A stretch of 64,000 bases of DNA from Mucilaginibacter sp. KACC 22773 (GTDB lineage Bacteria; Bacteroidota; Bacteroidia; Sphingobacteriales; Sphingobacteriaceae), in assembly GCF_028736215.1 (NCBI RefSeq), contig NZ_CP117883.1, positions 558,001 through 622,000 of the forward strand, in the 5' to 3' direction. The notes below the pieces were generated by a model. That model ran no database searches. It was not told the DNA's origin and saw only the letters and a program-made list of their open reading frames with translations. The translations under genes were made by a program, and so were the position numbers. Of this stretch, positions 25,023-33,973 are shown in pieces. Within the stretch, counting starts at the first letter, position 1. Each line of letters opens with the position of its first letter.

Positions 25023-26912
25023 ATGTTTGGGCGCTCGAGGATTTTTCTTTTTATTGTATTTTTCACAGTTATATGCTCATGCAAAGAACATATAAAGCAA
25101 ATCCCCCTTGCCGATTTTTTTAAAACCCCTGAGAAAACCTTTTTTAAAATATCTCCCGACGGTAAGTATATAGCATACCTGAAACCATACAAGGATAAAC
25201 AAAACCTATTCACACAATCGTTGGCCGATGGTACCGAACATATGGAAACATCATTTGATGATTATCCCGTAAGCGGCTGGTACTTTTGGACCTATAATAA
25301 CCAACTTGTTTTTAACCAGGATATTGTGGCAAACGATGGGTTTAAAATGTATGCGCTTGACATATCAACGCACCAGCTACGTACAATCCTCTCACTCGAA
25401 AAAGTAAAAGTAAACCTGGTTAACCGTAACAAGCAGCAGCCAAACATCATTACCATCAGGATGAACAAGCGCGATCCGGCCAATTTTGATATCTATCGAC
25501 TGAATATCAAAACCGGGGAGCTATCGCCATACCTCATAAACCCAGGCAATATAACCGAATGGTTCCCGGATGCCGATGGTAAAATCCGGCTGGTAAAATC
25601 GTCAGACGGGGTAGACGAAACTATTTTATACAGGCCCGATGATAATGCGCCTTTTAAACCCATTATTCAAAACAATTTTAAAAACTCGGTAAGACCGATT
25701 GCTTTTGCCGGACAAAAAAATAATTTTTACGCTTTATCAAACGTAAACCGCGATAAAATGGCGCTGGTTGAAATTAATGCTGAAAACGGGAAAGAAGAAC
25801 GTACCATTTTTAGCAACAGCAATGCCGACTTAATGTATGTTGAATATTATAAAAATAAACACCGGCTTGAGTTTGCCAGCTGGGATGAGGCCAAGCCACG
25901 GAAATATTTTTTATCGCCTGATATACAACGTCTTTATAAAAAGTTGGAGGAGTTGCTGAAAGGTAATGAGGTAAGAGTGGTTGACCGGGACAGTTCGGAA
26001 AATAAGTTTATATTGTATACCTATACAGATCGCAGCCCCGGCACTTACTACCTGTATGAGGCCAGCACCTGTAAACTAATTAAACTGGGCGATACTAATC
26101 CATCGCTGGTACCTACAGAATTATGCGTGATGCAGCCGGTAGCCTACAAATCCCGCGATGGGCTGACCATCAATGGCTATTTGACCATGCCTTTGGGTAA
26201 TAAAAAAACTAATTTACCTGTGGTAGTAATGCCGCATGACGGCCCCTGGGCCCGCGATACCTGGGGGTACGACGAGCAGGTGCAATTTTTGGCCAACAGG
26301 GGCTATGCTGTTTTCCAGATGAATTATCGTGGATCAACCGGTTATGGCAAAGCTTTCAGAAGTGCGGGCTACAAACAGGTTGGGGGTAAAATTCAGGATG
26401 ATATAACCGATGGCGTACATTGGCTGATAGATAAAAAAATAGCTAACCCCAAAAAAATCGCCATTTTTGGCGGCCGTTTTGGCGGGTTCTCTGCATTGTA
26501 CGGCGTGTCTTTTCATCCCGACTTATATAATTGCGCCGTTATACAATACGGACTCATTAACTTTTTTACCTATATCAAAGATGCCCCGCCGTTTTTTAAA
26601 CCTTATTTAAAAATGACTTATGAAATGGTTGGCAATCCCGAAACAGATGCCGATAGGCTAAGGGCTATATCGCCGGTGTTTCATACTGATAAAATAAAGG
26701 TGCCTTTAATTATTTTCCAGGGCGCTAAAGATCAGCGCGCCAATATTAGCGAACTGAACCAATTTGTGCACGAATTACGCAAGCATGATGTGGATGTAAA
26801 ATATTTTTTGAAACCCAATGAACGCGCTTTTTTCAGGAGTGAGCGCAATCGCTTTGAAATGTATACCGAGATAGAAAAATTCCTGGATTACAACATGAGG
26901 GTTAAACCATAA
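25023..26912 (+). CDS. S9 (prolyl oligopeptidase) family lipoprotein, predicted catalytically dead
   Basis: 629 residues with a lipoprotein signal (FFTVICSC). A beta-propeller-like N-terminal part runs to about residue 370 (motif FKISPDGKYIAYLKP). An alpha/beta-hydrolase domain follows (about 385-625). The nucleophile elbow, normally GGSYGG, reads GGRFGG with R485 at the Ser position (codon CGT, 26475-26477). The acid D570 is kept (GAKDQR). The catalytic His block, normally EGHGF, reads ERAFF with A602 at the His position. The frame is intact and full length. It is probably a binding or sensing protein rather than a peptidase. Its stop is 5 bp before a histidine kinase gene. Confidence 0.88.
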   Translation: MFGRSRIFLFIVFFTVICSCKEHIKQIPLADFFKTPEKTFFKISPDGKYIAYLKPYKDKQNLFTQSLADGTEHMETSFDDYPVSGWYFWTYNNQLVFNQDIVANDGFKMYALDISTHQLRTILSLEKVKVNLVNRNKQQPNIITIRMNKRDPANFDIYRLNIKTGELSPYLINPGNITEWFPDADGKIRLVKSSDGVDETILYRPDDNAPFKPIIQNNFKNSVRPIAFAGQKNNFYALSNVNRDKMALVEINAENGKEERTIFSNSNADLMYVEYYKNKHRLEFASWDEAKPRKYFLSPDIQRLYKKLEELLKGNEVRVVDRDSSENKFILYTYTDRSPGTYYLYEASTCKLIKLGDTNPSLVPTELCVMQPVAYKSRDGLTINGYLTMPLGNKKTNLPVVVMPHDGPWARDTWGYDEQVQFLANRGYAVFQMNYRGSTGYGKAFRSAGYKQVGGKIQDDITDGVHWLIDKKIANPKKIAIFGGRFGGFSALYGVSFHPDLYNCAVIQYGLINFFTYIKDAPPFFKPYLKMTYEMVGNPETDADRLRAISPVFHTDKIKVPLIIFQGAKDQRANISELNQFVHELRKHDVDVKYFLKPNERAFFRSERNRFEMYTEIEKFLDYNMRVKP

Positions 26913-26917
26913 CGGTT

Positions 26918-28561
26918 ATGCCGGCACAAAAAACTGCTTACCGGAAAAACTTTTTGCTGATCATCGTATTCCTGGTGCTCATATCTATCACATTTGTGGT
27001 GGCGCTTTTTATATCGTATAGTCTTACCTCCAAATACGTTGAAAATGAGTTTTCCTCAAAAAAAATTGAGGTACTGGAGCAAACCATGAAGCCCTACTAT
27101 GATTTTTTTTACAACAAAATTCCCGAAATACAATTTTACGGCGGCTTTTTGGATTCGGCATCGGCGCGTAAATACGCTTCATCGGTTTTTAAGGAATATG
27201 AATTTGTAACAAAAGTTGTTTTTTATGATGTACAAATAGGCACCCGGTTACCGGTAACCCGCTATGACAATAACCTGGATGTATCTGTTAAGGCAATTTA
27301 TCAATATGGGCATCAAAACGGCAAAATATTGGGCACCCGGCAAAACCACATCGGCGATGAGCCGGATTTTGCCGAGATGTCGGCAAAATTGCGTAATTAT
27401 ATAGCCTTTTCGGATACCACACGAGCGCCCACCCAGGATGAAATGTATAAAACATTTTGGGACGTTAAGCCCAATAAAATAACCTACACCAATACTTTAC
27501 GGCCATTGGATGTTAAAAATTACCGGGAACTGTTGCGGGGTAAAACGGTATCTGCACCATATAAACAAAACATGATGACGTTTTACCTTGATCCTGTTTT
27601 ATTGAAGGTAAAAAACACCCATCATGAACTTTACCAGAATGTGTCTATACAGCCGGTTGTATATGACCCTATTGACAGCGAAGGAAATAAATTGGTAACA
27701 GAGGTGCCGTTTCCGGGCGCTTTTTCTGATTATAAGTTATTTTTCAGCTCGGAAGAAGGGTACCTTACTGCCGAAACCAACCGGCGCTTTATGCCCATTG
27801 GAGCTGCGGTATTGGTTATAACACTTTTTTTGGTTGCCATAGGATGGCTTATCTATCGTAACCTGAACGTAAATATCAAGCTGTTTAAACTACAATACGA
27901 TTTTATAAACAACTTTACCCATGAGTTTAAAACTCCTGTAAGCGTAATAAAAATTGCAGGGTCAAATTTAAAAGGTGATGGCGAGCTTACCGAGCGGCAG
28001 CGCAAACATTATGGAAAAATTTTAGATGAAGAAGCAGATAAACTAAACGATTTGATGAACAAGTTGTTATCATTCACCCAGTTGGAAAATAAATCGATCA
28101 ATATTAAAAAAGAAGAAATTGCAGTGGATGATTTTGTGGAGCGCTATATAGATACTTTTAAAATTAAGTACCCCGATTTTAAGCTGAATTATACCAGTAA
28201 CGGGGTGCATACTTTTTATACCGACCCGGTGCTTTTGGGTAGTGTTTTTCAAAACCTGATTGAGAATGCGTACAAATATTCGCACCCCAAAAAAAGGCAG
28301 CTCAACATCAATATTATACGAAAAAAGGGCAATATCGTGTTTTCCTTTATAGATAAGGGGATAGGGATTCCCAGGAATGAACAGCATAATGTATTTAAAA
28401 AATTTTACAGAATAGAAAACCAATATAACCAAAACGGGAGCGTAGGTTTGGGTTTGGCATTTTGTAAAGAACTGGTTAATTTTATGGACGGCGAGATAAC
28501 GGTGAACAGTAAAGTTAATGAAGGTTCGGAGTTTATAGTTACGCTTCCAAACGAAAATTAA
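26918..28561 (+). CDS. Membrane sensor histidine kinase
   Basis: 547 residues. Membrane spans at about 12-34 and 292-313 enclose a periplasmic sensor domain of some 255 residues with no family I can name. The dimerisation box is NFTHEFKTPVSVIK with phospho-acceptor H335. The ATPase domain has the N box (NLIENAYKYS), G1 (DKGIGIP), F box (FKKFYR) and G2 (GLGLAF). The architecture resembles the Bacteroides RprX kinases. It is 5 bp after the pseudo-peptidase gene and 3 bp before the regulator gene, so the three form one operon. Confidence 0.93.
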   Translation: MPAQKTAYRKNFLLIIVFLVLISITFVVALFISYSLTSKYVENEFSSKKIEVLEQTMKPYYDFFYNKIPEIQFYGGFLDSASARKYASSVFKEYEFVTKVVFYDVQIGTRLPVTRYDNNLDVSVKAIYQYGHQNGKILGTRQNHIGDEPDFAEMSAKLRNYIAFSDTTRAPTQDEMYKTFWDVKPNKITYTNTLRPLDVKNYRELLRGKTVSAPYKQNMMTFYLDPVLLKVKNTHHELYQNVSIQPVVYDPIDSEGNKLVTEVPFPGAFSDYKLFFSSEEGYLTAETNRRFMPIGAAVLVITLFLVAIGWLIYRNLNVNIKLFKLQYDFINNFTHEFKTPVSVIKIAGSNLKGDGELTERQRKHYGKILDEEADKLNDLMNKLLSFTQLENKSINIKKEEIAVDDFVERYIDTFKIKYPDFKLNYTSNGVHTFYTDPVLLGSVFQNLIENAYKYSHPKKRQLNINIIRKKGNIVFSFIDKGIGIPRNEQHNVFKKFYRIENQYNQNGSVGLGLAFCKELVNFMDGEITVNSKVNEGSEFIVTLPNEN

Positions 28562-28564
28562 AGT

Positions 28565-29257
28565 ATGAACAAAGAAATCAAAATTGCGCTGGTTGAAGAT
28601 GATGAAAACCTGCGTTTCCTGGTTGCCGAGCGTTTGCAAACCGAAGGTTACAAAGTGCTGGAAGCCGACAATGGCGAGGATGCGGAAACAATGATACTGG
28701 CCGAATATCCTGATATTGTACTGCTTGACTGGATGTTGCCCGGAAAAACCGGATCGGAAGTTTGTGGTAATATCAGGGAAAGCGGATACGATAAACTGGT
28801 GATTATGATGACCGCCAAAGCCCAGGATGTTGATAAAATTGAAGCTTACAATTTTGGAGTATCAGACTACATCACCAAACCTTTTAATATGGATGTGCTG
28901 GTGGCTATGATTGACAGCAAAATTAAATTCAGCCTGAATAGTGAGAAGGCCGAATCATATAAGTTTGCCAACATGGAGCATCTGCCTAATACCCACCTGC
29001 TCATTCGTGATGGCCGTAAAATTGAACTTACCATATTGGAGAACCGGATATTACTGTATTTCCTTAAAAACAAAAATAAGGTTATCAACCGCGAAGAACT
29101 GATGATGGAAGTATGGGGCTACAACGCCGATGTAAACACCCGCACCCTGGATATGCACATTGTACGCCTGCGTAAAAAGATAGAAACAAATGCCGATTCG
29201 CCGCAGTATTTACAAACTGTACGGGGGATAGGATATAAGTTTGTGTACAATCAGTAA
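28565..29257 (+). CDS. OmpR/PhoB-type response regulator
   Basis: 230 residues. The receiver domain has the acidic pair at 11-13, phospho-acceptor D55 (IVLLDWMLPG) and the conserved Lys in YITKPF. A winged-helix DNA-binding domain occupies about 130-228 (NREELMMEVWGY, RTLDMHIVRLRKKIE, VRGIGYKF). It is the cognate partner of the kinase 3 bp upstream. No terminator was seen, but a palindromic element follows at 29371. Confidence 0.95.
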   Translation: MNKEIKIALVEDDENLRFLVAERLQTEGYKVLEADNGEDAETMILAEYPDIVLLDWMLPGKTGSEVCGNIRESGYDKLVIMMTAKAQDVDKIEAYNFGVSDYITKPFNMDVLVAMIDSKIKFSLNSEKAESYKFANMEHLPNTHLLIRDGRKIELTILENRILLYFLKNKNKVINREELMMEVWGYNADVNTRTLDMHIVRLRKKIETNADSPQYLQTVRGIGYKFVYNQ

Positions 29258-29370
29258 CAAAGAGTTAAGTAATTCCCTGGTTGTCATTGAGTGAATTGAG
29301 TAGGTAAAACCTGAACAAAAAATCGTTACAACGAGCAACGAAATATAGTTAAACTAATGTCCAAAACTAC

Positions 29371-29450
29371 CGTCATTGCGAGGCACGAAGCAATCCTGAA
29401 CTATGTGAGAATTGGCAATGTCGGGGATTGCTTCGTGCCTCGCAATGACG
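29371..29450. repeat. CGTCATTGCGAGG palindromic element, copy B
   Basis: Arms at 29371-29396 and 29425-29450 are perfect 26-bp inverted copies around a 28-nt loop. It shares extra flanks with copy C (CAAAACT on the left, GATATTTGATAT on the right), so the unit is larger than the palindrome. It sits between convergent genes and could serve both as terminator. Confidence 0.88.
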
Positions 29451-29480
29451 GATATTTGATATTGACAGTAAATCTGATTA

Positions 29481-30098
29481 CTACTTTTTATAAACCCTCG
29501 CTACAATAAAATCACCAAAAAAAGTTCTTTCGTTTTTTGGGGAGTAATTGTTCCGATTAAAGCAAGCCTCAATTTCCGGTAGCTTGCTTGCTTCTATACC
29601 GTCAATCAGCCTGAAAAATAAAAACATGCTTTTTAAAAGGAGACCCTGCCACCATTTTCCTGTTAACTGAAAATCGCAATTGAGCCAAAGTGCACCAGGC
29701 TTTAGTAACGAATGAATCTTACTGAATACTGTTCTTAATGTTGCTTCAGTGAAATTATCAAACAGAAAAGGGGTTATTGCTACATTAAAGCCGACGGGTA
29801 GGTTTACGTTTTCAATAACATCGTTTATGAAGATAATTTCATTGCCACTGGTATTCCTCTTTTGGGATAGCGCCATCATTCGCTCTGCAGCCTCTACATA
29901 AGTTATCTTTAGGCCTGTCGGATGTAACCTTGTAATTTCATCAAGTATCCAGCCCGTACCGCCTCCGACTATGAGTATATTATTGTTTGGTTGGATGTGA
30001 TTGATTAAATAAAGTTGTGTATTGATTATGGCTTTACCATAAACTAAACGCGAAAGCAGGTCATAAAACCGGGCCGAGTTATTAAAACTGGCAGCCAT
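29481..30098 (-). CDS. Class I SAM-dependent methyltransferase
   Basis: 205 residues. Motif I is ILIVGGGTGWILDEI, followed by TYVEAAERM (motif II acidic loop) and AITPFLFDNF (motif IV region). The N-terminus (SARFYDLLSRLVYG) resembles UbiE/MenG-like and phospholipid methyltransferases. Only 1 bp separates it from the UbiA-like gene upstream, so the two are likely coupled in one pathway, perhaps methylation of a prenylated product. The substrate is unknown. Confidence 0.85.
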   Translation of the reverse strand: MAASFNNSARFYDLLSRLVYGKAIINTQLYLINHIQPNNNILIVGGGTGWILDEITRLHPTGLKITYVEAAERMMALSQKRNTSGNEIIFINDVIENVNLPVGFNVAITPFLFDNFTEATLRTVFSKIHSLLKPGALWLNCDFQLTGKWWQGLLLKSMFLFFRLIDGIEASKLPEIEACFNRNNYSPKNERTFFGDFIVARVYKK

Positions 30099-30099
30099 A

Positions 30100-30987
30100 T
30101 CAATGGCCTTTGAATATGAGGTTAACAGCTAATAACACTACGTATTGAAGGATAAGTACGCCATCCATAAAGAAAAAGTAATAGTACTCGTCTTTTTTCC
30201 AGGCCGATTTAAAGATAAGCCAACCGGTTAAAAATACCGTAAAAGTTAGCGCAAAAAAATCCAGGCTAAAGCCGTTATTCCTGAAAATGAATAATAGTAC
30301 CACATAACCGGCCAATAACACCTGGCAAAACAGGTAGGCATTTTTTTCGCCCCAAACTACCGGGATGGTTTTCAATCCCATTTTGCGGTCGTCAAAAAGA
30401 TCGCGAATATCAAAGGGAATAGTAAGTGCGCCTATAAACAAAAAACGTTTAGCTATCAGTATAGTGGTATCGCGCATGGATACACTGGCGGCATGAAAAT
30501 GCATAGCCTCCAGTATAGGAAACAGTACGCAGCTCATTGTCCACACCAGGGTAATAAGGAATGGTTTTAACCCGGGTATATTGCGCAATCCGAATTTTTG
30601 CTCGCCCACGGCAAACAGCGGCAGGCCATAGGCAAATGATAAAATACCCAAAAAAACCAGAAGAATTTTTGATTCAATGGAGATCAAAAAAAATAACGGT
30701 ACCAGCGATAATAATGAAACTATGGTAAATGTAACCATAAGCCGATAGTGGGCAAAAAACCAACGTACGCGCTTATAAGGAGATGTTTCGGGCTTCTGAG
30801 GTTTGGTAATGATGATACAGAAATTGTAGATGCCTAAAGTGGAGGTGAATAGCAAACCCAATACCGGCAACACCGGTTTTGACCCTATTAAGTGGAATGT
30901 TACCAATGCCTGCGCCACCGCGCAAAGCGACATGAAGATATTACTGAACAGCAGGAAATCAAAAACAGACTGAAGCGATCTTTTCAT
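30100..30987 (-). CDS. UbiA-like integral membrane protein
   Basis: 295 residues with about eight to nine membrane spans. The second Asp-rich motif of UbiA prenyltransferases is present as DIRDLFDDRKMGLKTIP. The first motif, normally NxxxDxxxD, is not: the matching loop has YNFCIIITKPQKP with only the Asn. The prenyl-diphosphate chemistry may thus be altered. Substrate is unknown. It is operonic with the downstream methyltransferase (1 bp) and the upstream metallophosphoesterase (27 bp). Confidence 0.75.
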   Translation of the reverse strand: MKRSLQSVFDFLLFSNIFMSLCAVAQALVTFHLIGSKPVLPVLGLLFTSTLGIYNFCIIITKPQKPETSPYKRVRWFFAHYRLMVTFTIVSLLSLVPLFFLISIESKILLVFLGILSFAYGLPLFAVGEQKFGLRNIPGLKPFLITLVWTMSCVLFPILEAMHFHAASVSMRDTTILIAKRFLFIGALTIPFDIRDLFDDRKMGLKTIPVVWGEKNAYLFCQVLLAGYVVLLFIFRNNGFSLDFFALTFTVFLTGWLIFKSAWKKDEYYYFFFMDGVLILQYVVLLAVNLIFKGH

Positions 30988-31014
30988 TGGTAATGAATGT
31001 GCCTGGGGGTGATG

Positions 31015-32295
31015 TTATGTAAGCTTACCCGAAGGAGCATGCCCGGCTTTTAATGTAAATATCGTAATCTCTGGTAATATTCCAACTCTGCCATATAAAC
31101 CTACAAAGCCAAAACCTACATTTACATATAATTGTTGCATGCCTTGCTGATAGTGGCCCGCCCATTCAGTATAAACATATTTTATAGGGCTCCACTGAAA
31201 ATCATTTGTACGAACGCCAAACTGCATACCATGGGTATGGCCCGAGAACATTACATCTATTTGTGGATAGTCATTTAAAACCTGTGCACGCCAATGCGAC
31301 GGATCATGCGACAGCAAGAGTTTAACCGGCAGGTCGTCTGTGTTTTTGGCGGCCAGTTCCATGCGGCCATATTTAGGGAAGCGGCTGTGCAGGCTCCAGT
31401 TTTCGATGCCGAGAATGCCTATTTCTTCGCCATTTACTTTAAGGCGGCGGTTCTCGTTGCGCAATAAGTCCCAGCCCATATTTTGGTGGGTGAGAATCAG
31501 GTCTTGATGGTCTTTTATTTTATCGGCCGGGCTTTGCCAGTCGCCATAGTCGCCGTAATCATGATTACCCAAAGATGAATAAACGCCAAGCGGCGCTTTT
31601 ACTTTGCCGAAAATATCCTGGTAATCCCTCATTTCGCTGGTCTGTCCGTTAATCAGGTCGCCGGTGAAAAATATAAAATCGGGCTTCTCTTTCAATAGCA
31701 TTTCTACGCCGCCAAGTACCGCCTTTTTGTTATAAAAACTCCCGGAATGGATATCAGAAATTTGCCCCAGCTTAATGCCATCAAAAGCTTTTGGTAAATT
31801 GGGTAAATATAGGGTTTGATAACGTACATGGTAATCATACAGCCCCCTTGGCATATTGATTTTTATGGCAGCCAGGGGAATGGCACCTGCAAGCAGACCG
31901 GCCTTCAACAAAAACTCTGACCGGGGGATGGCATCCGGCGGAACGAGGGTATTATGCGCAGGTGTTTGATTTTTAAACCTGTTTTTACGCCACACCAGCA
32001 AACGTTTTATATCGTCAATTAACAGGAAGGGCAAAAAGGTAAGCTTGCCTATAAATAATAGTGAAAATATGAGCAGGCCGGCTGCACGAACGCCAAGGCC
32101 CGCAAAATATATATAAACACCGGTGAGCAAACCGCAAATGACTATAATGGAAGCCGCCCAATATAAAAAGGTAAACGTCTTTTTTTGCAAAAAATGCCAT
32201 TTTGGGAAAGCCCCTCGAATGCCGTTTAATACATAAAGGTCAATTAGCAAAAGTGCCGAAATGATCAGGATGATATTAAGCGCGGTGTCCGTCAT
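31015..32295 (-). CDS. Membrane-anchored metallophosphoesterase
   Basis: 426 residues. About four N-terminal membrane spans (3-24, 41-63, 70-95 and one near 128-145) precede a calcineurin-like domain: D181-I-H183, TGD at 211-213, GNHD at 243-246, LLSHDPSHW and FSGHTHGMQ. It resembles YkoQ/YaeI-like phosphoesterases, some of which act on lipid diphosphates. Being next to a UbiA-like protein, an isoprenoid-diphosphate substrate is possible but unproven. It begins 18 bp after the AAA ATPase gene. Confidence 0.87.
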   Translation of the reverse strand: MTDTALNIILIISALLLIDLYVLNGIRGAFPKWHFLQKKTFTFLYWAASIIVICGLLTGVYIYFAGLGVRAAGLLIFSLLFIGKLTFLPFLLIDDIKRLLVWRKNRFKNQTPAHNTLVPPDAIPRSEFLLKAGLLAGAIPLAAIKINMPRGLYDYHVRYQTLYLPNLPKAFDGIKLGQISDIHSGSFYNKKAVLGGVEMLLKEKPDFIFFTGDLINGQTSEMRDYQDIFGKVKAPLGVYSSLGNHDYGDYGDWQSPADKIKDHQDLILTHQNMGWDLLRNENRRLKVNGEEIGILGIENWSLHSRFPKYGRMELAAKNTDDLPVKLLLSHDPSHWRAQVLNDYPQIDVMFSGHTHGMQFGVRTNDFQWSPIKYVYTEWAGHYQQGMQQLYVNVGFGFVGLYGRVGILPEITIFTLKAGHAPSGKLT

Positions 32296-32313
32296 TTACA
32301 CAAATGTACCAAA

Positions 32314-33819
32314 TTAATAACGGTCATCATCTAAATCGAGGTCGTCTTCATCAGGCTGCAGGTTAAATAAACTGTTAAACATATCAGAGAAGGCAAAGCC
32401 ATTATCTAAAAAGCCTTTGTTTAATTGCGAAAATTCTGATAGGCCGTGCAGCACAAACTCCATTAGCAATAAAGTTTGATTTTCACTCAGGCGCGGATGT
32501 GATTTTTTAACCAGGTCTTTTAAGCCGGCAACCTCGGATAGTTCTTTTTTATAATCAATTGCCGACATGTCATCAACCAAAGCCAGGTTATTGCCCTCGC
32601 CAAACCAATTGATAATGCTGGCATAAGGGTTTACACCTTTAGTCTTTTTAGCCTTTTCAGGGTCGGGGAAAAAGGTTAGCAGCAAGGTTTTGATAGCTTT
32701 GCCAATCAGGATATTGGCTACTTTGCCCGGGCCTTCCAGTTCACCTTCATAAACCAATTCAATTTTGCCTGTAATGGCCGGGATAACGCCCAAAAAATCG
32801 GTAATGCGCACAAAAGTGCCGGGCTCATGGTTCATGATCATCCGGCGCTCGGCATTACTAATCAGGTTTTCATAGGCCGATATAGTTAAGCGCGCCGATA
32901 CACCCGATTTTTTATCGATATACTCGGAGTTACGGGCTTCAAAAGCAATTTGCTCAATCAGGTCTTTTACCAGGTCGTCGGCTTCAACGGCATTGCGTTG
33001 ATCGTTGGTTAATGATGCTTCCTGTTGGGTGATCTTCCTTGAAATTTCTACCGTACGCGGATAGTGCGTTAAAATCTGGCTTTCAATGCGGTCTTTTAGC
33101 GGTGTAACGATAGAGCCGCGATTAGTATAATCTTCAGGGTTGGCCGTAAATACAAACTGGATATCTAAAGGCAAACGCAGTTTAAAACCGCGTATCTGGA
33201 TATCCCTTTCCTGCAAAATATTAAATAGCGATACCTGGATACGGGCCTGCAAATCGGGCAGCTCGTTGATCACAAATATACCACGATGGGCGCGTGGGAT
33301 TAACCCAAAATGGATAACGCGTTCGTCAGAATAGGTCAGTTTTAAGGTGGCGGCTTTAATAGGGTCAACATCGCCAATTAAATCGGCTACGGTAACATCT
33401 GGCGTAGCCAGTTTTTCGGTATAACGCTCCGAGCGGTGAATCCAGCCTATAGGCGTTTCGTCTCCTTTTTCTTCGATAACACTATGGCCGTACCATGATA
33501 TAGGGTTGTATGGATCATCAAACAAATCTGATCCTGTAATATATGGCACATATTCATCAAGCAAATTAATTAACAAGCGCGCTATGCGGGTTTTTGCCTG
33601 TCCGCGTAAGCCAAGCAGTAAAATATTGTGGCGCGATAGAATGGCAGTTTGCAAATCGGGTATAACCGTATCCTCAAATCCGATAATACCTGCAAAACCG
33701 CCTTCGCGTTTTTTTAGCTGTTCTATAAGGTTGGCACGTAATTCATCTTTCACCGAACGGCTTTTGTAACCACTTTTTTTTAGTTCGCCGAGGGTTTTAA
33801 TATCTAATAATTTACTCAT
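32314..33819 (-). CDS. ChlI/MoxR-like AAA+ ATPase
   Basis: 501 residues. Walker A is GLRGQAKT at 70-77; Walker B-like is IFVINELPDL; a sensor stretch VFTANPEDYTNRG follows. The GFEDTVIPDLQTAI opening is typical of magnesium-chelatase subunit I-like ATPases, which pair with VWA proteins as chaperones that insert metals or remodel proteins. The VWA partner is encoded just upstream on the same strand. The C-terminus is very acidic (DEDDLDLDDDRY). Confidence 0.88.
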   Translation of the reverse strand: MSKLLDIKTLGELKKSGYKSRSVKDELRANLIEQLKKREGGFAGIIGFEDTVIPDLQTAILSRHNILLLGLRGQAKTRIARLLINLLDEYVPYITGSDLFDDPYNPISWYGHSVIEEKGDETPIGWIHRSERYTEKLATPDVTVADLIGDVDPIKAATLKLTYSDERVIHFGLIPRAHRGIFVINELPDLQARIQVSLFNILQERDIQIRGFKLRLPLDIQFVFTANPEDYTNRGSIVTPLKDRIESQILTHYPRTVEISRKITQQEASLTNDQRNAVEADDLVKDLIEQIAFEARNSEYIDKKSGVSARLTISAYENLISNAERRMIMNHEPGTFVRITDFLGVIPAITGKIELVYEGELEGPGKVANILIGKAIKTLLLTFFPDPEKAKKTKGVNPYASIINWFGEGNNLALVDDMSAIDYKKELSEVAGLKDLVKKSHPRLSENQTLLLMEFVLHGLSEFSQLNKGFLDNGFAFSDMFNSLFNLQPDEDDLDLDDDRY

Positions 33820-33828
33820 TTGTTGAAT

Positions 33829-33970
33829 TTGAAAATTTGAGGATTTGAAGATTTGAAAATGGAAAACCCATGATCTTCAAATTGCCATCTGATGTCTTTA
33901 TTTTGTGTGGAAGCTATGCTTGTTGAAATTGGAAAATAGCATTTTCAAATCTTCAAATTAGCACATCTTC
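33829..33970. repeat. TTTGAAAA-type hairpin repeat between the VWA and AAA genes
   Basis: TTTGAAGATTTGAAAAT at 33844-33860 is the exact complement of 33941-33957 (17-bp stem, 80-nt loop). The words are the same as in the coxA-ctaA repeat. It separates two genes whose products probably form one complex. Confidence 0.75.
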
Positions 33971-33973
33971 AAA

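Noticed and set aside
25023..26912. S9-like gene as a broken pseudogene
   Set aside because: Frame is full length with lipoprotein signal and conserved C-terminal architecture; only the catalytic residues differ, so it is treated as a functional pseudo-enzyme.
28070..28639. 189-codon antisense frame over the kinase/regulator junction
   Set aside because: Covers the kinase ATPase domain and regulator start, both unambiguous.
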